A DNA stretch of 11,787 nt from Acholeplasmataceae bacterium UBA6190 (GCA_002422045.1 DITG01000114.1:1-11787); one strand, 5' to 3'; positions 1 to 6,244 are shown, numbered from the stretch's first letter. Numbers and translations: made by a program. The notes: a model not told the origin generated them from the letters alone.

Positions 1-390
1 TGTTGTCGCTGAAATGTTTTCAATCGCCGAAATTGGATTTTCAGTACCGTATGTATAGAGTTTTGGATCCGTAATCTGATAGAAAACGACGGTGTCAATC
101 TGCATGGTGACATTGTCTCTGGTGATGACAGGTTGTGGTTCGAAATCCTTGACCTGTTCTTTGAGTGATACGGTTTTCACGATACGATCAAAGACCGGAA
201 TCACGAAATGGAGACCGACACCAAGTGTCTTGTGGTAAGCGCCTAGACGTTCAACAACAACATTTTTGGTCTGTGTGACCAACTTGAAACTCATGGCACC
301 AAGAATGAAGATAAAACCTGTCAATACAATGATGCCCACAACGCCCGCTGGAGTGATCAACACGGGAGCAAACCAATTCAATGCATTCAT
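1..390 (-). CDS. SPFH/Band 7 (paraslipin/QmcA-like) membrane protein, 3' end cut off by window edge
   Basis: Only the N-terminal 130 residues are present; the frame is open to base 1. Residues about 9-31 form a hydrophobic membrane anchor. The SPFH domain follows, with the family signatures VVVERLGAYHKTL (about 44-56), GLHFVIPVFDRI (about 59-70), QPVITRDNVTMQIDTVVFYQI and the AIENISATT segment at the edge. These closely match paraslipins (YbbK/QmcA type), which form large membrane-bound ring or cage assemblies and are usually paired with an NfeD partner. The start is the ATG at 388-390, preceded by an AAAAGGGG ribosome site. It lies 21 bases after the NfeD gene and is the last visible gene of the operon. 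Family assignment is confident; the cellular role is inferred only at the level of membrane-microdomain organisation. Confidence 0.93.
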   Translation of the reverse strand, partial: MNALNWFAPVLITPAGVVGIIVLTGFIFILGAMSFKLVTQTKNVVVERLGAYHKTLGVGLHFVIPVFDRIVKTVSLKEQVKDFEPQPVITRDNVTMQIDTVVFYQITDPKLYTYGTENPISAIENISATT

Positions 391-411
391 ATGTATACCC
401 CTTTTCTTTGT

Positions 412-843
412 TTATGATTCAATCGATTCTACAATCAATTTGTTACCTTCAACATCTAAAACTCTGACGTGGATGCCCACTTCAATGTTTTCTTTTGAAA
501 TCGCTGACCAGTCCATGTTGGCAATCTTGATTCTGCCTGGCATGTCACTGGTGACTGCTTTGACCACAACACCAGTCTTGCCGATGATGGCATCGACATT
601 GGTTTTGATTTCATTGGTCTTCATGTATTTCTTCATTGCAGGTCTGGTGAGCAGCAGAAGAACAGCGGTGACCAAAACGAATACAACCGATTGCAAGATG
701 ACATTAGCTCCGGCGAGTGCCAGTACAAAACTGGGGACTGCGGCAAGCGAGAACCAAATCGAAATCATGTCTGCTGTAAAAAGCTCAATCACGAGCGCAA
801 GCACGAATAATCCGAGCCAAAACCATACCATGTATTCGATCAT
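412..843 (-). CDS. NfeD-family membrane protein (short form, no protease domain)
   Basis: A 143-residue protein with three hydrophobic segments (about 4-22, 28-45 and 47-66), then a soluble C-terminal part (about 85-142). The soluble part carries the OB-fold pattern of NfeD: IIGKTGVVV, a GRIKIANMDWSA strand-turn and a closing VRVLDVEGNKLIVE. This is the short NfeD1b architecture, lacking the N-terminal ClpP-like serine protease of long NfeD proteins. NfeD proteins are known partners of SPFH proteins, and one is encoded directly downstream here (21-base gap). The start is the ATG at 841-843, served by GAAGGAGGAAG lying in the end of the upstream gene, whose stop codon is one base away. This implies translational coupling. 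Confidence 0.9.
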   Translation of the reverse strand: MIEYMVWFWLGLFVLALVIELFTADMISIWFSLAAVPSFVLALAGANVILQSVVFVLVTAVLLLLTRPAMKKYMKTNEIKTNVDAIIGKTGVVVKAVTSDMPGRIKIANMDWSAISKENIEVGIHVRVLDVEGNKLIVESIES

Positions 844-844
844 C

Positions 845-1219
845 TTAAACTTCCTCCTTCAAATCAACGACCAGAAGATCATTCTTGTGGTCCCAAGTTG
901 CTTTGTATTTCTTTGCGACTAAGGTGACATCGAGATTGAACATTTCGCTCAGTTCTTCGACAAAAGCCTTGTTGGTGACTCTGCCATAGGATGAACGCAC
1001 AGTCATCTTATACTTATTACTTTCAGGAATATCATGCCTCATGGCATCCGCTTTAGACAAAGGTTTGATGATGATCAATTGCTTTGCCTTTTCAATACCA
1101 AGCATCACACTGTAGGCACTTTCGAAAAAAGTTGTTGCTGGTTTGTTGAGTGTAATATTTCCAGGTGCGAGTGTGACAATACAGTCTTTCGGCTTTTCGT
1201 TAAACCAAGTTATTTCCAT
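845..1219 (-). CDS. Uncharacterised 124-aa protein in SPFH/NfeD operon
   Basis: I do not recognise this gene. From the ATG at 1217-1219 it encodes 124 residues beginning MEITWFNEKP, with no signal peptide or membrane segment, so it is probably cytosolic. An ITLNKPATTFFESAYSVMLG stretch is followed by KQLIIIKPL, a strand-helix-strand rhythm loosely like small AbrB/MraZ-type folds. A middle KMTVRSSYGRVTNKAF segment and an acidic-ended C-terminus (DLLVVDLKEEV) follow. The ORF could extend to 1282, but the ATG at 1219 has an ideal GTAGGAGG site seven bases upstream, and the extension would run through a promoter. The stop lies one base from the nfeD start, so the two are tightly coupled. The gene is probably real; its function is unknown, and any fold similarity is only an impression. 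Confidence 0.8.
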   Translation of the reverse strand: MEITWFNEKPKDCIVTLAPGNITLNKPATTFFESAYSVMLGIEKAKQLIIIKPLSKADAMRHDIPESNKYKMTVRSSYGRVTNKAFVEELSEMFNLDVTLVAKKYKATWDHKNDLLVVDLKEEV

Positions 1220-1240
1220 AGTATTACCTCCTACAATTTC

Positions 1241-1268
1241 ATTATACACCCAATTATTGAAATTACAA
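1241..1268 (-). promoter_or_regulatory. Candidate internal sigma-A promoter for the 124-aa protein/nfeD/SPFH genes
   Basis: On the minus strand a TTGTAA -35 (1263-1268) and a perfect TATAAT -10 (1241-1246) are separated by 16 bases. The predicted start of transcription is about 1234, giving a leader of about 15 bases that contains the GGAGG at 1227-1231. This would let the downstream three genes be transcribed without the mini-SPFH gene. Confidence 0.55.
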
Positions 1269-1294
1269 GAGAAATTACTCAAAATTATTTTATG

Positions 1295-1744
1295 TTATTG
1301 AACAGAAACTTCAATCAGATGAATACCCATGCTCTCTGCTATCTCACTGATCTGATCCAAAGTTTCTGAATCGAGATTTCTTTCTTTGATCCAAGTGGCT
1401 TTGAAGACATTTTCGAATGTCTTTAAACTGTCAATACTTGCATACACAAAATTTCTGGCATCTGTGATTTGAAAGGTATAATCAATTTTAATCTCTTCAC
1501 TCATTTGTGTCTCAAGGGCTGTAAAGACCAGTTGTCTTGTCTGAACTTGAACATTGACAATCTCAATTGCACGTTCGAACATTGGAATAAAGAAGTGGAT
1601 ACCAGGCTGTTTGATGATTTTATAAAAAACTCCGAATCGCTCGATGACCATCACATGACCTTCTTTAAGGACATGAAGTGATAACAAGATTACCGATGAC
1701 ATTAAGAATAACATAACCAGTATAGCGATGATGATTGGATCCAT
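1295..1744 (-). CDS. Minimal SPFH-domain protein (149 aa)
   Basis: Residues about 4-24 form a membrane anchor. An SPFH core follows: HVMVIERFGVFYKI (30-43), PGIHFFIPMFERAIEI (47-62), EIKIDYTFQITDARNFVYAS (84-103). These align by eye with VVVERLGAYHKTL, GLHFVIPVFDRI and IDTVVFYQITDPKLYTY of the full-type SPFH protein at the left edge, so the two are paralogues. Canonical paraslipins continue for some 150 more residues with a long coiled coil. This protein ends at GIHLIEVSVQ, equivalent to the last strand of the SPFH domain, and the helix before it is shorter than usual. The start is the ATG at 1742-1744 with an AAAGAGG site. It may be a natural mini-SPFH or a gene that lost its tail; the intact frame and operon position favour a working gene. 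Confidence 0.82.
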   Translation of the reverse strand: MDPIIIAILVMLFLMSSVILLSLHVLKEGHVMVIERFGVFYKIIKQPGIHFFIPMFERAIEIVNVQVQTRQLVFTALETQMSEEIKIDYTFQITDARNFVYASIDSLKTFENVFKATWIKERNLDSETLDQISEIAESMGIHLIEVSVQ

Positions 1745-1765
1745 AGGATACCTCTTTCGTATGAT

Positions 1766-1794
1766 TTGATATGTAATGATGACTATGTTATAAT
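1766..1794 (+). promoter_or_regulatory. sigma-A promoter for TPP riboswitch-thiT
   Basis: TTGATA (1766-1771), a 17-base spacer and TATAAT (1789-1794), with a TGT extended -10 directly before it. The predicted start, at about 1801, is just ahead of the riboswitch aptamer. Confidence 0.8.
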
Positions 1795-1802
1795 ATTATT
1801 GA

Positions 1803-1885
1803 TCACTACGGGGAGCCATGTGCTGAGAGGACGAAAGTCGACCCGCGAACCTGATCTGGATGATACCAGCGGAGGAATAGTTGAG
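1803..1885 (+). promoter_or_regulatory. TPP (thiamine pyrophosphate) riboswitch aptamer
   Basis: The sequence carries the THI-box signatures in order: GGGGAGCC (1810-1817), CTGAGA (1823-1828), a GAC-GAAA-GTC variable hairpin (1830-1839), ACCCGCGAACCTGATCTGGAT (1841-1861, the pyrophosphate/pyrimidine-binding conserved core), ATACCAGCGGAGGAA, and a closing P1 (ACTA near 1805 with TAGT near 1878). TPP binding stabilises P1. The element sits between a strong promoter and a thiamine transporter gene, so it should repress uptake when TPP is plentiful. Confidence 0.95.
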
Positions 1886-1906
1886 ATGAAAATCAATCAC
1901 TAATCC

Positions 1907-1940
1907 ATTTCTTTGGTTATCCATAGAAATTTTTTATTTT
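1907..1940 (+). terminator. Riboswitch-controlled intrinsic terminator before thiT
   Basis: ATTTCT (1907-1912) pairs with AGAAAT (1925-1930). Inside, past one T-T mismatch, TGG (1914-1916) pairs with CCA (1921-1923) around a TTAT loop. TTTTTATTTT (1931-1940) follows. The stem is weak and AT-rich but correctly placed between the aptamer and the thiT ribosome site, implying transcriptional control by attenuation. I could not define the competing antiterminator with confidence. Confidence 0.65.
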
Positions 1941-1959
1941 CTAAGGAGGAGAAAGAGAA

Positions 1960-2523
1960 ATGAAATCAAGTTTGGAATTGAAAAGACTGATCATGAGCAG
2001 TGCCTTGATTGCCATCGCGTTTGCGATCGAGCTCTTGATCAAATTTGTTTTACCGATGTTCAATATGCCATTTGGTGGCAACTTCATCGGACTGTCCATG
2101 TTGCCGATGGTCATTGTCGGATACTTGTATGGGTTTAAATATGGTGTGATTTCTGGATTTGTCTATGGCATTTTCGAAATTGTATTGGCACCGAGTGGAT
2201 ATATCATCGGTTGGTCGTTTCTGCTCGACTATCTGGTCGGATTCACTGCATACGGTTTGACAGGTCTGTTTGTTGGGAAACTCAAGGATCTTAAATTTGT
2301 CTTCTTGGGTGTCTTGCTTGCAGGATTTGTGAGATATCTGTCGGTTTCCATCGCTGGTGTTGTCTTTTGGAGCGATGTTGCAAACTTTGATGCGTTTTTC
2401 TATTCGTTTATCACATACAACCTAGGGTATAATCTATCCACCACAGGTATCACATTAGGTTTATTGATTTTAATCAGAAAACGGATTATTTTGTTGAATG
2501 ACGAATATTTAAAAGTGAATTGA
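1960..2523 (+). CDS. thiT: Thiamine ECF transporter substrate-binding subunit ThiT
   Basis: A 187-residue, highly hydrophobic protein with about six membrane helices (roughly 11-31, 40-58, 60-76, 84-104, 112-134, 150-172), the size and topology of group II ECF S-components. Family features are the GLSMLPMVIVGYLYGFKYGVISG region, FLLDYLVGFTAYGLTG (87-102), RYLSVSIAGVVFW (125-137) and the SFITYNLGYNL stretch (149-159), which carry the thiamine-binding positions in ThiT/YuaJ. Helix 1 contains an AxxxA patch (A18-A22), the motif S-components use to dock on EcfT. The EcfA/EcfA'/EcfT energising module is not in this window. A TPP riboswitch directly upstream confirms the substrate. The start ATG has AAGGAGG (1943-1949) ten bases upstream. 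The 3' end overlaps the convergent recU by 38 bases. Confidence 0.93.
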   Translation: MKSSLELKRLIMSSALIAIAFAIELLIKFVLPMFNMPFGGNFIGLSMLPMVIVGYLYGFKYGVISGFVYGIFEIVLAPSGYIIGWSFLLDYLVGFTAYGLTGLFVGKLKDLKFVFLGVLLAGFVRYLSVSIAGVVFWSDVANFDAFFYSFITYNLGYNLSTTGITLGLLILIRKRIILLNDEYLKVN

Positions 2524-3091
2524 GATTGGCTTTGACAATCTTGAGGTAATCGAGTCTTGGTTGATAACCGAAAGGAATCAAGAATGCTTGATCTACAAAG
2601 GTTTGATAAGGGATGGATTTCCGTCCCTTTTCTTCATGGTCTTGCAGATCCCAGTAGTTCAATAAGATAGAGACAGGCAATAGAAAATACTGGTTGTATG
2701 GCTTAAAATGGACAATCAAAAAGGCAATGCCACCCTGTTTGAATACGCCTCTGAGATGATCGATTTGATGGGGATGCACATTTTTGAGGGGCATCGATGT
2801 CTTTGAATTGGTTTCTTTGGCATCAAAATCAATGTATAAGCCATCAAAGATACCATTGAAATCGGTTGTCGAGGGTGTTTTATAGTAAGCTTCTGTGATT
2901 TTGGCTTTGTTTCGTGCAGGGTAACTGACATTGACCACCTGAATCGGTGTCGGTTTCTTGTGAATGACTGCAATCTCATGAGAAAGATAATAAGCATTGG
3001 ATGCTTCAATATCGGATTCAAGCGTCATTCCTAGATTAGCATAATTGGTTGTCTTTTCTTGTGTCTTCCGTTTGATAGGATAATTGATCAT
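2486..3091 (-). CDS. recU: Holliday junction resolvase RecU
   Basis: A 201-residue PD-(D/E)XK nuclease that cleaves four-way DNA junctions during recombinational repair and chromosome segregation in Gram-positive bacteria. The order of signatures matches Bacillus RecU throughout: NYANLGMTLE (16-25), IAVIHKKPTPIQVV (40-53), the catalytic STTDFNG (74-80), IDFDAKET (87-94), PLKNVHPHQIDHL (101-113), GGIAFLIV (120-127), GRKSIPY and the C-terminal IPFGYQPRLDYLK. Asp77 and Lys92 are in place; residue 90 is Asp where Bacillus has Glu, a conservative change. The start ATG at 3089-3091 has a GGGTGA-type site. The gene is transcribed divergently from the RNase J gene; no clear promoter of its own could be read in the 110-base gap. 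Confidence 0.95.
   Translation of the reverse strand: MINYPIKRKTQEKTTNYANLGMTLESDIEASNAYYLSHEIAVIHKKPTPIQVVNVSYPARNKAKITEAYYKTPSTTDFNGIFDGLYIDFDAKETNSKTSMPLKNVHPHQIDHLRGVFKQGGIAFLIVHFKPYNQYFLLPVSILLNYWDLQDHEEKGRKSIPYQTFVDQAFLIPFGYQPRLDYLKIVKANLNSLLNIRHSTK
2608..2634 (+). terminator. Candidate intrinsic terminator for thiT, located inside recU
   Basis: AAGGGATGG (2608-2616) pairs with CCGTCCCTT (2621-2629) around an ATTT loop, a 9-bp stem with one G-T wobble, followed by TTCTT (2630-2634). It is T-rich only on the plus strand, so it would stop transcripts coming from thiT about 85 bases after its stop codon. The same bases encode the conserved GRKSIPY motif of recU, so chance cannot be excluded. 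Confidence 0.45.
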
Positions 3092-3135
3092 TGTTGTTCA
3101 CCCAATACTATGATAACATACACGAAACAAAATCA

Positions 3136-3163
3136 TTGTCATATCGCGAAAACATGGTATAAT
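3136..3163 (+). promoter_or_regulatory. sigma-A promoter of the RNase J gene
   Basis: TTGTCA (3136-3141), a 16-base spacer and TATAAT (3158-3163) preceded by a TGG extended -10. The predicted start is near 3170, giving a leader of about 30 bases. Confidence 0.8.
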
Positions 3164-3201
3164 ATGAGAAGTAAAAAACGTTACATGAAGGATGTGTTAT
3201 C

Positions 3202-4875
3202 GTGAGCAAAATTAGGTTTTTTGCTTTAGGCGGGCTTGGGGAAAATGGAAAGAATATGTATGTCATTGAGGTGGATCAGCAACTATTCATCTTAGATGCC
3301 GGCATCAAATATCCTTCGGCTGAACTGTATGGGGTAGATGAAATCATCCCAGATTACAGAGTTTTGGTACGTGCAAAAGATCGCATCCGCGGTATTTTTC
3401 TATCGCACGCCCACGAAGACCATATCAGTGCGCTCCCACATCTCCTGAAAGACTTAAATGTTCCAGTTTACGCAACGAATTTTACGATGCAAATTGTCAA
3501 TGACATGCTCAAAGACGAAGGCTATCAGCTGGATACACTGACCCTGAATACCATCTCACAAAATTCAATCATCAAGTTTGGAAATGTACGTGTTACCTTC
3601 TTCAATACCACCCATTCGATTCCAGAATCGGTTGGGATTGCCATTCATACCCTTGATGGTGTCATCGTTTATACATCAGATTTCACATTTGACCAGAGCA
3701 GTGACGTCAAATACCAGACAGATTTCAGAAAAATCAACGAATTATCCGAAAAAAACGTCTTATTGTTGCTGACTGAGTCGTTAGGATCAACACTGGAGCT
3801 GTCAGGTGGTGTATCGAATTCACTCAATCATCGCTTGAATAGCATCTATACGAATGCAGAAGGCCGAATCATCGTCAGTCTGTTTTCATCAGACTTAAGA
3901 AAAATCCAAAGAATCATTGACATATCACTGGCACATAAGAAAAAGATTGCAATCATTGGAAGACGTGCACAGCGTATCGTTGATATTGCCATTCAAAACG
4001 GGTATCTGAACATCCCGGAAGATTCGCTCATCAATCTCAGATATATTGATGAAAAAAATAAAAACGATGCAAATGACATTGTCGCGTTGGTCACTGGCAA
4101 CAGACATGAACCTTTCTTTGTCTTGCAAAGAATGTGCAAGAAATCTGACCGATTGATTCATATCACTGAAAAAGATACGGTCATTTTGATGACAGCACCC
4201 GTTCCAGGTACTGAAAAAATGGCTGCGAGAACGCTCGATATATTGTATCGAAGCGACACACAAGTCAAAGTCATCGACAAGCGATTGCTTGCTGCTGCTC
4301 ATGCGACAGCTGAAGAACTCAAAATGATGATGAATTTGCTAAAACCTAAATTCATTGTACCCACGATTGGTGAATACCGTCACCAGTATGGCATGAAACG
4401 ACTTGCCATAGAAATTGGATATTCTCCTGACCATGTTTTTTTGATGGATAATGGCGATGTTCTCACCATGGATGACAAAGAAGCTTATGTCGCCAAAAAC
4501 GATATCAATGTCGGTGAAATTTTGATCGATGGCACTGCAGTTGGCGATGTGAATGACTTTGTCATGAAAGATCGTGAATTGCTTGCTGAAGATGGAGCAC
4601 TCTTGCTCGTCGCCCATGTCAGTCCAAAGACCAAACAGATCATCGGTGAAGTCAAAATCGTCACCAAAGGATTTGTCTATGTCCAAGAATCAGAAGAATT
4701 ACTTGGCAGAATCAAGGATGCATTCATGGAAGTATCCAAAAAACATCTTGAAGGCAAGTACATCAACTGGAATGATTACAAGCGTGATGTCAGAAATGAA
4801 GTTAACCGTTTTGTGTATCAAGAAACGAAACGCTCACCCATCACCATTCCAGTCATCATCTCTACTGAAGGATAA
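3202..4875 (+). CDS. rnj: Ribonuclease J (metallo-beta-lactamase/beta-CASP), J2-like deviations
   Basis: 557 residues, normal RNase J length. RNase J enzymes degrade and mature RNA by 5'-3' exonuclease and endonuclease action. The N-terminus FFALGGLGENGKNMYVIE is typical. The metallo-beta-lactamase motif is HAHEDH (69-74), with further ligands His138 (TTHSIPES) and Asp160 (TSDF). The beta-CASP domain includes GRIIVSLFSSDLRKIQRIID (221-240), and a C-terminal domain runs from about 450. Three deviations are visible. The motif usually read PVHGE is PTIGE (387-391), so a metal-ligand His is Ile389. The usual LLSDS is LLTES (190-193). TGSQGEP is TGNRHEP (298-304). His367 (AAHATAEE) is retained. 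The GTG start has GAAGGA nine bases upstream and matches the family N-terminus. It may be the less active paralogue of a J1/J2 pair. Confidence 0.92.
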   Translation: MSKIRFFALGGLGENGKNMYVIEVDQQLFILDAGIKYPSAELYGVDEIIPDYRVLVRAKDRIRGIFLSHAHEDHISALPHLLKDLNVPVYATNFTMQIVNDMLKDEGYQLDTLTLNTISQNSIIKFGNVRVTFFNTTHSIPESVGIAIHTLDGVIVYTSDFTFDQSSDVKYQTDFRKINELSEKNVLLLLTESLGSTLELSGGVSNSLNHRLNSIYTNAEGRIIVSLFSSDLRKIQRIIDISLAHKKKIAIIGRRAQRIVDIAIQNGYLNIPEDSLINLRYIDEKNKNDANDIVALVTGNRHEPFFVLQRMCKKSDRLIHITEKDTVILMTAPVPGTEKMAARTLDILYRSDTQVKVIDKRLLAAAHATAEELKMMMNLLKPKFIVPTIGEYRHQYGMKRLAIEIGYSPDHVFLMDNGDVLTMDDKEAYVAKNDINVGEILIDGTAVGDVNDFVMKDRELLAEDGALLLVAHVSPKTKQIIGEVKIVTKGFVYVQESEELLGRIKDAFMEVSKKHLEGKYINWNDYKRDVRNEVNRFVYQETKRSPITIPVIISTEG

Positions 4876-4899
4876 AAAAAAGTCGTCGAGACTTTTTTT
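4874..4899. terminator. Bidirectional intrinsic terminator between the RNase J and rarA genes
   Basis: AAAAAAAGTC (4875-4884) and GACTTTTTTT (4890-4899) form a perfect hairpin with a GTCGA loop. The T-run ends transcripts on the plus strand, and the A-run is the U-tract on the minus strand. The structure overlaps both stop codons (TAA at 4873-4875, and the minus-strand TAA at 4898-4900). Confidence 0.85.
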
Positions 4900-6133
4900 A
4901 TTTGCGTTTTTTATTTTTGACTTTATCAATGACTTTTAATCGTTCATGAAGTGCTTTTTCGTAAGCTGATTCATCTTTGGGAGTGTAATAGACTTTATCT
5001 TTGATCAAATCAGGTAGATAAGTCTGATCATTGAGTGATTCTGGATCATTGTGTGGGTAGTGATAGATGTCTGGGTTGATTTTGATCTTTCGGTTGTTGG
5101 CATGGTCAGGGACAACACCAGTATCTTGATTTTCGTAATCCTGTATTGCTTCATCAATCGCGACAACGGATGTGTTGGATTTTGGAGAGATTGCCATATC
5201 AATGACAATCGATGAAAGCATGATGCGGGCTTCAGGAAAACCGACCTTGATGGCTGCATCGCATGCAGAAAGTACTTTGGGTCCCATCATCGGATTGGCA
5301 AGTCCGATGTCTTCATAAGCGATGACGAGGAGTCTTCTGATGATTGCTAGCAAGTCACCTAAAGTAATGAGTCGCGCCAAATAATGGATAGATGCATCGA
5401 CATCCGAACCCCGAATGGACTTTTGAAGTGCAGATAGTAATTCGTAGAAGTTATCTTCATGATCGTCTAGGTCGTGACTGATCTTGCCAGCAACTCTGTA
5501 GACAGTTTGCGCGTTCAGCACATCCCCATCCATTAACACGAGTGATGCACTTTCTAAGATGTTGAGTGCAGTTCTGACCTCATGATTGGCATATCTGACG
5601 ATTGCTTTGATCGCATTCCGATCGATTCTGATGTCCACATCAAGCTCTTTGATGGACGATAGCAACGCTTTTTCTATGGAGTCATCATCGAGTTTTTTGA
5701 CCTCATAAAGATGGCATCGTGACCGAATTGCCATGTTAATTGACTGATACGGGTTTAGTGTGGTTAAACCTATGACGGTTGCATTACCATTTTCCATGAA
5801 AGGCAATAGATAATCTTGAACATCAGTTTTCATCCGATGAATTTCATCAATGACAATGAGAATATCGTGATAACTTGTTGTATCTAATATGTCTTTTAAA
5901 CGTGCTTTCGAATCTGTCGAAGCATTGAAAAAATAGTGATCCAGTCCTGATTCTTTGGCAAAGATCTGTGCGATCGTTGTTTTTCCGGTTCCTGGAGGAC
6001 CGTAAAGAATAAACGATAACCATTTCTTTTTCAAAAGCATCGATGTCAAAACGCCATCATTGCCAATCAGATGGTCCTGGCCGAAAACATCTTCAAATTT
6101 CTGGGGTCTCATGCGGTATGCAAGGGGCTTCAT
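4898..6133 (-). CDS. rarA: Replication-associated recombination protein RarA (MgsA), AAA+ ATPase
   Basis: 411 residues. RarA is a clamp-loader-like AAA+ ATPase acting at stalled or gapped replication forks. Visible motifs are RPQKFEDVFGQDHLIG (9-24), Walker A GPPGTGKT (45-52), Walker B ILIVIDEIH (91-99), sensor 1 GLTTLNP (122-128), the arginine finger in AIRSRC (135-140), and sensor 2 in HEVRTALNILESA. The C-terminal oligomerisation domain has ITLGDLLAIIRRLLVIAYED, NPMMGPKVLSACDAA and the family hallmark YHYPHNDPESLNDQTYLPD. DnaX-type signatures are absent. The start ATG at 6131-6133 has AAGGTGAT upstream. The gene is convergent with the RNase J gene and divergent from apt. The lysine/arginine-rich end (VKNKKRK) is unremarkable. 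Confidence 0.94.
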   Translation of the reverse strand: MKPLAYRMRPQKFEDVFGQDHLIGNDGVLTSMLLKKKWLSFILYGPPGTGKTTIAQIFAKESGLDHYFFNASTDSKARLKDILDTTSYHDILIVIDEIHRMKTDVQDYLLPFMENGNATVIGLTTLNPYQSINMAIRSRCHLYEVKKLDDDSIEKALLSSIKELDVDIRIDRNAIKAIVRYANHEVRTALNILESASLVLMDGDVLNAQTVYRVAGKISHDLDDHEDNFYELLSALQKSIRGSDVDASIHYLARLITLGDLLAIIRRLLVIAYEDIGLANPMMGPKVLSACDAAIKVGFPEARIMLSSIVIDMAISPKSNTSVVAIDEAIQDYENQDTGVVPDHANNRKIKINPDIYHYPHNDPESLNDQTYLPDLIKDKVYYTPKDESAYEKALHERLKVIDKVKNKKRK

Positions 6134-6151
6134 TGTATCACCTTCACATTG

Positions 6152-6179
6152 ATTATAGCATACTTGTAAAAAACGTGAA
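6152..6179 (-). promoter_or_regulatory. Promoter of rarA
   Basis: On the minus strand: TTCACG (6174-6179), a 16-base spacer and TATAAT (6152-6157) with a TGC extended -10. The -35 is weak, but the extended -10 is perfect. It overlaps the apt promoter face to face. Confidence 0.65.
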
Positions 6180-6192
6180 AATGAGTTAAAAT
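6164..6192 (+). promoter_or_regulatory. Promoter of apt-relA-dtd
   Basis: TTGTAA (6164-6169), a 17-base spacer and TAAAAT (6187-6192). The predicted start is near 6199. The leader up to apt holds a run of eight T (6210-6217) with no preceding hairpin, and I see no riboswitch in it. Confidence 0.65.
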
Positions 6193-6244
6193 GTTATGTA
6201 GGCATCCTGTTTTTTTTATTTAAGGACACATTTTGGAGGAACAT

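Noticed and set aside
266..922. Long plus-strand open frame of 218 codons
   Set aside because: It lies antisense to nfeD and neighbouring genes, has no ribosome site, and its translation is low-complexity Thr/Ser/Met-rich with no family resemblance; the minus-strand genes explain the region.
1220..1282. N-terminal extension of the 124-aa protein to the start at 1282
   Set aside because: The extension would be translated through a promoter and a perfect GGAGG site placed for the ATG at 1219; no ribosome site precedes 1282.
3092..3135. Promoter for recU on the minus strand
   Set aside because: Only weak combinations (for example ATGACA-16-TATGTT) are found, none convincing enough to list.
3185..3205. 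Six-codon minicistron (MKDVLS) overlapping the RNase J GTG start as a possible leader peptide
   Set aside because: There is no ribosome site before its ATG, and its codons show no regulatory pattern; the GAAGGA inside it serves the GTG at 3202.
6193..6244. Possible attenuator in the apt leader because of the T-run at 6210-6217
   Set aside because: No stable hairpin precedes the T-run and no riboswitch motif is present.
6233..6244. TTG at 6233 as start of apt
   Set aside because: The TTG overlaps the GGAGG ribosome site itself; the ATG at 6245 gives the standard 170-residue protein.
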